Part shown: one piece after another, positions 58,914 through 64,000 of the stretch
How the letters are laid out: every line of letters starts with the position of its first letter
Position numbering within the stretch: position 1 is the first letter of the stretch
NCBI GenBank assembly: GCA_001792895.1
Contig: MARA01000004.1
Coordinates: 1,240,001 to 1,304,000 of the forward strand
From: Lentinus brumalis
Taxonomy: Eukaryota; Basidiomycota; Agaricomycetes; Polyporales; Polyporaceae
Length of the DNA stretch: 64,000 nucleotides
Direction: 5' to 3'
Translations under genes and position numbers: made by a program
The notes under the pieces: generated by a model
The model's database searches: none
What the model was told of the DNA's origin: nothing
The model's input: only the letters and a program-made list of their open reading frames with translations

Positions 58914-60630
58914 ATGCTTGGACGTATCGCGACCTACGTACCTCTTCGTTATGCCACTATGTCTCAAGTTGAGCATGTACGTAGTATGTAGTCCTACGTG
59001 CGCCATCCTCTTCCCTTCCCCTCCTCTCTCGCATTCTCAATTCTCTCGTATTCCGCTGACTCTGACTACTTACTACTTATGACATAGCACGCGTGCCATA
59101 GGAGGCTGCAGATCAGAGTAGATGCCGGTAAGCCCACCCGTTCTCATCTATCTGGCACTGACCGTCTGCTCTCGCAGGCTTCATCTCATTGACCCTCAAC
59201 CTGTTCGTCGTCACAAGGTACTATCCACTGATCTAGCTAACCTACGCCAATCAGAACCCCGACCGCCTTTCCCAAGCAACTGGGACCCACTTCTACTCAG
59301 GCTGTGCGACACGCTGTGTTATGGTTCATGGTAGGTTGGTCCGAAGCCTGGGCATTGCATTCATGAGACTGCGCTGACACACTCCGGTCTGGCTGGATGC
59401 TCAGAAGAACACCTGCTCTCGACCAGAAGGTATGTCGAGACCGGACTCTTGACGACTCTATCGCTGACTATTGTCCCTTTATAGGCTCGTGTCCGTACTA
59501 CTCAGGACTCCGAGTCGGAGACTCCCGCACCCAGTCCATTTGATCCGGCTCTCGATGACATCCTTGTTCGCAGAAGTACAGATACATCCAAGCTGTCCCC
59601 ATGTGCAAAAGTGCGTACACATTCACGCTGTCATGAGTCTATCGCTTGCTCATTATGTGACTATACTATTAGCTCTACGACAGGGCCCTTTCTTTGCAAG
59701 TTGTCGAGAACTTGCCACCCGGGTATGCTTCGTTCGCCCGAAGCAACCACGGGTGCATCCGCATTGTACCTTCAATGCATGCTGACTGACCTCTTCATGC
59801 AGAACGCACCGCTCTCAAGTCAGAGCTGCCGGCGTGAAGAAGCGAGCTGTTACGCTCTCGTAACAACGCAGGTAAGTGCGAGTTTAGCAAGTGTTGCCCT
59901 ATGCAGTCGTACTTACAGGCTGCGCACAGTTCGTCTTCGCTTGTTTCGCAAGTCCAAGCTGCGAGCTCTCGAACTGACCAGGGCAGCCGTGCTTCAAGTT
60001 GAGCTATGGTAAGTGTGATTTTGCTTGACCTCTCGACGTCGGCGATCACTGACTTCAAGTTGAAGCGAGGTGCTAGTTGAGCATACGAAGAGGAGCGCGA
60101 GACCGCATGCTTGCAACGAAGCCTCCGTGTGAGCACATTGTTCACGGGCTCATATTGGTAGTCACGCCCTTCTCCCACAGCGTTCGAGGGATCCGCTGGC
60201 CATCCTATCGTTCCTGGGCGAGCCGGTGCATCCAGCCTCTGGGCTGCAGTGGTAAGTCGCACCCGTCTCTCGCGGACTCCCTGAACATTCACTGACTGCG
60301 ACTGCTGGTACATAAACGTATCTTAGGCGTAGCTAGTGTCATGTAACGCATCCGCGCTCGGAACAGCCTTGCGGCTCGACCCACAAGCCGCAAAGATCGC
60401 CAACTCGGTACGTAATGCTCACCCGGATTGTAAGTAAGTCCGAGTCTGTGTTCGCTTCCACGCGTCACAAGCTGAAACTCGACCTCTGCAGGTGAATACG
60501 CGTTCGGCGACCTCAAGAGCTCTCAGCCTGGTGAAGCCAAGCGACCACGACCGACCGTTCTGCCCGCTCACAACGCCCGGCGACCGACACCCGTTCCCTT
60601 TCCGACACACGCAAAATCTCGGGGCACAAG
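58914..60630 (+). CDS. Cryptic intron-rich gene candidate
   Basis: Proposed exons include 58914-58976 (MLGRIATYVPLRYATMSQVE), 59088-59127, 59178-59217 and 59255-59330, whose phases close (…RTPTAFPKQLGPTSTQAVRH). Further exons are 59405-59429, 59485-59610 (QDSESETPAPSPFDPALDD), one from 59,673 (LYDRALSLQVVENLPPGYAS), 60333-60407 (GTALRLDPQAAKIANS) and 60492-60630 (KPSDHDRPFCPLTTPGDRH). Exon 59485-59610 is 42 codons, phase 0, and continues in phase to 59,673; 60333-60407 continues in phase to 60,492. Two or three joins (59330/59405, ~59.79-60.33 kb) do not fit. The exon sizes of 25-140 nt with consensus donors are unlike random sequence. I recognise no domain. It may be a real lineage-specific gene, a decaying pseudogene, or a gene hit by the assembly's missing bases. 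Confidence 0.35.
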
Positions 60631-62029
60631 GTATATTCATATTACCTACAGCTACTTACTCGGTGGTATCGTGTTTAGTACGCGTAGCGGGGCAGCGCAC
60701 GCGGCTCGGGCGTGTCTGTTCTCCTGGCGCTGTCTGCGCTGTGCGAGGTGACCGCGCTCTTCGTCTCCCCGCGCATGCCAGGCGGCCTGCGCTGCGTCGC
60801 AGAAGCCCGGAGCACACCCGGCATCTGCGGTGCGCTCCGGGTCTCTGTGTCCAGTGTCGGCCCGGGCTTCGTGAGTCGTCCGCCAAGCGGCGTGTTTCGA
60901 CTCGGTTTGGTCCGTGTTGTGAGCGACTCGAGGAGCCTCGTATGTCCTCCGGGCTCCGGGAGAGTCGGGCGGACTCGTTCGCTTGATGAGAATTCTGGTC
61001 GCGGGGACGCAGGCGTCGGCCAGACGTGCGGGAGACCATGGTGCGCAGCGCACGAGTTTGCGGGTGTTCTTGTTTTGGGTTGTCCGAGGCTTCGAGTCGA
61101 TGGCGTCGGGAGAATCTGCGAGTTCTTGCCGTCGACGATGTCCCGCCGAGTTTGTGATGGGTGTGTGAGCACTACACCCGTTTGTTTGAGCCGGCTAGCC
61201 GGGCAGTTGACTGGCCCGGGCATGGATCGCGCGGGCGGCGGGTCCGTGTCTTGACAGTGTTCACGTCGAGGTTTGCAACATGCTCGTCGCATGCCGCACC
61301 ATCGAACGCCCCCGGAGTGGTCGCGGGGTTCGTACTGAGGTTTCTCTGCAGAGCTGCGGCTGAGGAGAGAGCGTCAGCGGGACACACGGAGATGACCAGG
61401 CAGAGTGGACGCACCCAGAGCGGAGAGCTCGTACCTCGTCTCGGACCAAGCACACGGGTCCGGCGCGGTTCAGGCCGAGTTCCCATGCTCGTCTGTGCTC
61501 GGGATGGCAGACGGCGCGGCGGGGCGATGCCCGGTCGTCGAGATATGACTGGTCGTCCTCCTGCGCGCAGAGGCACTCGACGGCGTTGAGGTCGAGTTTG
61601 AGAAGTCGCCGTCGGGGGGCGCAAGCGTGGCGTATGGAGTCTAAGGACTCGTAGTTATCCCCCGTAGTGAGCTTGAGTCAATTGGGGGGGCGTGCCGGCC
61701 GGGAGAGCGGCGACGAGTCTGGGGCTGCGCGAGGTCGCCACTGGCACGAACGCGACTTTCGCAGCCACCTCGTCGCCGTGCGAGACCCGCTGCATACGAT
61801 GCGCTAGTGCTCAGCGTGCCTGGGCGAGTCAGTTTCGTGAGAATCGGGTGAGCGACGCGGGAGATATGGTCGGAACACCGACCTGGCGGGCAGCCCCGCT
61901 CGAGCAGGCCCGACGACTCGATTTTCAAACTCGCCTTGCCGGCGCGCAGCGTGATCGTACATAGTCTCGAGGACTATTACGCCACGTCTGAGGAGTTCTG
62001 CGACCGGCCGGACACGGTGCGCGAGTGGG
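60631..62029. other. GC-rich, stop-poor tract
   Basis: Around 60,700-61,600 both strands stay open for 140-205 codons in several frames. This reflects GC composition more than selection, since the products are Arg/Pro/Ser-rich without hydrophobic periodicity. No domain, repeat boundary or splice chain seen. Confidence 0.4.
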
Positions 62030-62465
62030 AGAGCCGGCGAAAGCGGCTGGGTGGCGAATGTGCAATGAAATCGCACATTCGAGCGGTTTTGAGACCTGCG
62101 CGGATCGGTGCGAGACGGCCTGGATTAGACAGGAAACGTTCAACGCAGGCCGTGGCGCCTTGGATGGCGGCGATTGGCCGGGAACCGGAGGAGATACGCG
62201 GGTTCGAGTGGGCAGGGCTGGCCGCTGGCCGCGGCGACGACGAGCATCGAGAACTCGTCCGGGCGGCGCGCAACGTGCCGGACACACGCGGGGAGTCCCG
62301 TACAGCGTGTTCGACATTCCTGCCACTCGTCCGGGTGCGAGGGACGGGCGAGAGAGTCGGCCAGAGCGGGCGGGTCGGCGAAAGTGCAATGAATTCGCAC
62401 TTTTTGGCGATTTTGAGACCCGCTCGGACCGATGCGGGCGGGCGTTGGTTCATGGAGAATGTTCA
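62030..62465. repeat. Diverged direct repeat, period about 324 bp
   Basis: Segments starting at 62,043 and 62,366 align over ~85-100 bp. Both contain a small hairpin-like core (GTGCAATGAAATCGCAC at 62,060 and GTGCAATGAATTCGCAC at 62,384) and then TTTTGAGACC. Similarity continues more weakly on either side (GTTCAACG/GTTCAATG, GGGAGAGCCGG/GCGAGAGAGTCGG). Confidence 0.75.
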
Positions 62466-63652
62466 ATGGAGCCCGGAGCACCTTGCTTGAGCGCGGGAGG
62501 GTGGATATTGGGCGGGATAGGGCGGTTCGCGTGGGCGGGGTCGGCCGAGGGGACGATGATGTTGGGACAATCGCGCCGACATTCTCCGGCTGTATCCAGC
62601 GTGCGATAGTAGTCCGTTGGACTTGTAGTGCTTGTAGTAGATGGCTGCGTCGGCGGTGTGGGCGAGGGGCGGGCGTGATGGAGGTCGTGCTGGGTGCGCG
62701 GTGAAAGGGCGATCTGGAAGCGAAGCTCGACCTCCCCGGGTCGACGCGAAACCGAATCGTCCTAACGCGGTTTGGTTCCGGGGAGCTCGTGAGCGTTGTT
62801 TCGAGCTGGATGCGAAGGGTTTGGTGGAGGAACCTGCGAAACAGTGCGCGGGTCAGCAGCAAATGGCGAGTAGCGCGACGTACCCGCGGCCGTTTCGCAT
62901 GAAACAGACATTGTCTGGTTCGTACAGAACGCAGCTCTCGAACGCGCCCTGGCGGGCGGACACGGCTGCGGGACGCGTTTGCGTGCCTGTACGTCGTTCG
63001 CATGCGGCCACCCAGAGTGTGTGGGCACCGCGCTATCGAGATACGCGGTCTGGGCAGGCGAGTGTTGATGTATGAGACAGAGCGCGACGCGCTTGTCACG
63101 GACGTCCTGGGGATGGTGGAGCGAGTCTGAGGTGGCTGGATATGGCTCTCAGCGTGTGCTGCATACACGTTGACGGCGTGAACGCACGGATAGAGTGCGT
63201 AGGCGAAGTACAGGAGGGATGGCAGAGTGCGTCTTGGGCGCACAAGCATGAACATGGATGGGAGAGACTTACCGAGGACTCGTCGACGCTCCGAGAGCGT
63301 TGAATGCCGCAGAGGCGGAGGCTGAGCTTGGACGCACGGCGGACGAGGGACGCAGCGTGTGTGTGCGGAAGAATATATTTGTGTGCTAGTACATGGCTTT
63401 GTCGCGATGCACTCGGTATCTAGTCTGCCAGGCGCGACATGCGTGCGGAGGCTGGCAGGGCAGGGATGCGGGAGGGAAGAGCGGAGGGCGGACGCGGCGG
63501 GGACAAGAGCCAGGCAGGCGGCGCGGGCGACGAAGCGCAAGGGCGGATGAGAGACGAGAGGCCGTGAGCGTGGAGCGGTGAGAGGCGAGGTGAGGCGTGC
63601 AGAGGTCGAGCCCCGGATGACGGAGACGACCGTCCGCGAGGTGAGTGCCGAG
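62466..63652. other. Unassigned GC-rich sequence before the second promoter copy
   Basis: No exon chain or domain. The minus strand is stop-free for nearly 600 codons across 62,140-63,933, including duplicated non-coding sequence, so the openness is not evidence of a gene. Confidence 0.4.
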
Positions 63653-63765
63653 GTCGTGTGCAGGAGGAACGGGAAGGGCTTGTGTACCTGGAACATATCG
63701 CGGGCCGTGATCTGAGAGACGACGGTGTGCGCTCGTGTGCCGTCCGCAGGAAAGCGGGCAGTGAC
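63653..63765. repeat. Duplicated segment, left part, copy 2
   Basis: Matches the FAR-17a exon 1 and promoter region 50,785-51,001 with internal losses. It encodes (minus) only the fragment FPFLLHTT of FAR-17a, without its start codon, so the second FAR-17a is a relic. Confidence 0.85.
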
Positions 63766-63774
63766 GTAGACTTG

Positions 63775-64000
63775 AAGTAGACTTCGGGGTGGTACGTAGA
63801 CTATAGACGCCTGTACTTGAACTATTACCTCCTCCTCCTCAAGAAGAATTGAGCAGCCCTGATTGATCGAACTCGCTCTTTGTCTCTTCCCTACGACCAC
63901 GCTGTGCGCAACATCGGTCGACGCAACAAACAACGTCCACGGGCTGTGAGGACTTGAGCTGAACTAGGGTGAACTCGGCCGACGTGGTGTGTCCTTCCGT
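63775..64000. repeat. Duplicated segment, right part, copy 2 (TRAPPC10 leader)
   Basis: Gap-free match to 51,988-52,213 with about four substitutions. By position, the start codon of a second TRAPPC10 copy would lie about 42 bp beyond the right edge of the window, which I cannot see. Confidence 0.92.

Noticed and set aside
60675..61292. Overlapping 205- and 180-codon frames on opposite strands
   Set aside because: Both strands are open over the same stretch, which points to base composition and not to selection on either.
53612..63652. Autonomous transposon explanation for the island
   Set aside because: I looked for terminal inverted or long terminal repeats, transposase DDE/KDZ-like, helicase-Rep and reverse transcriptase motifs and found none. 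The flanking repeat is gene-promoter sequence in direct orientation, not an element terminus.
62140..63933. 597-codon minus-strand open frame
   Set aside because: It runs through GC-rich sequence and into the duplicated non-coding TRAPPC10 leader; the product is Arg/Ser/Pro-rich with no domain. I treat it as compositional.

Overview
The window is nuclear DNA of a filamentous fungus, most likely an agaricomycete basidiomycete. Protein-coding genes are packed on both strands. They carry many short introns (mostly 45-70 nt, GT...AG with GTRNGT-type donors), GC is moderate to high, and neighbouring genes often converge with gaps of only 70-200 bp. I see no bacterial, organellar or viral genes. 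The rank of agaricomycete is inferred from gene architecture and from my memory of homologues; no search was run.

Bases 1-53,600 form a conventional housekeeping region. In order: glutamate synthase GLT1 (cut at the left edge), the TORC subunit LST8, a 58-residue orphan, an SDR-like DUF1776-type protein, an ALKBH7-type dioxygenase, a mitochondrial-carrier-like protein, a gene-poor 3.3 kb stretch, a CHORD-CS co-chaperone, mitochondrial IF-2, a secreted GH5 exo-1,3-beta-glucanase, PIG-H (GPI anchor step 1), an apparent IST1-TBC fusion, an orphan four-helix membrane protein, PP4 regulatory subunit 1, aspartate aminotransferase, an AN1 zinc-finger protein, a plasma-membrane syntaxin (Sso1/2), argininosuccinate lyase, a FAR-17a/AIG1 membrane protein and the first ~385 codons of TRAPPC10/Trs130. 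Two themes recur: nitrogen metabolism with its TOR control (GLT1, LST8, aspartate aminotransferase, ARG4) and endomembrane traffic (IST1-TBC, syntaxin, TRAPPC10, PIG-H). I do not claim a functional cluster.

Bases 53,612-64,000 are different. TRAPPC10 stops at an exon end and is followed by about 10 kb with no gene I recognise. This stretch holds minisatellites, a tandemly multiplied exon-plus-intron module (54.3-54.8 kb), two cryptic intron-rich gene candidates (minus strand ~56.0-56.5 kb, plus strand ~58.9-60.6 kb), a diverged direct repeat (62.0-62.5 kb) and long GC-rich stop-poor tracts. At 63,653-64,000 the FAR-17a/TRAPPC10 intergenic region appears a second time at about 98% identity over its last 226 bp. 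This points to a segmental duplication or to two haplotypes joined during assembly.

Five conserved genes need one extra base at a short G/C run to keep their reading frame (near 16,188, 19,713, 43,174, 46,971 and 53,206). In four of them the affected exon length is also one short of the value that fits its splice phases. I read this as a recurrent deletion error of the assembly, not as five broken genes. The most novel-looking biology is the IST1-TBC fusion and the unexplained 53.6-63.6 kb island.
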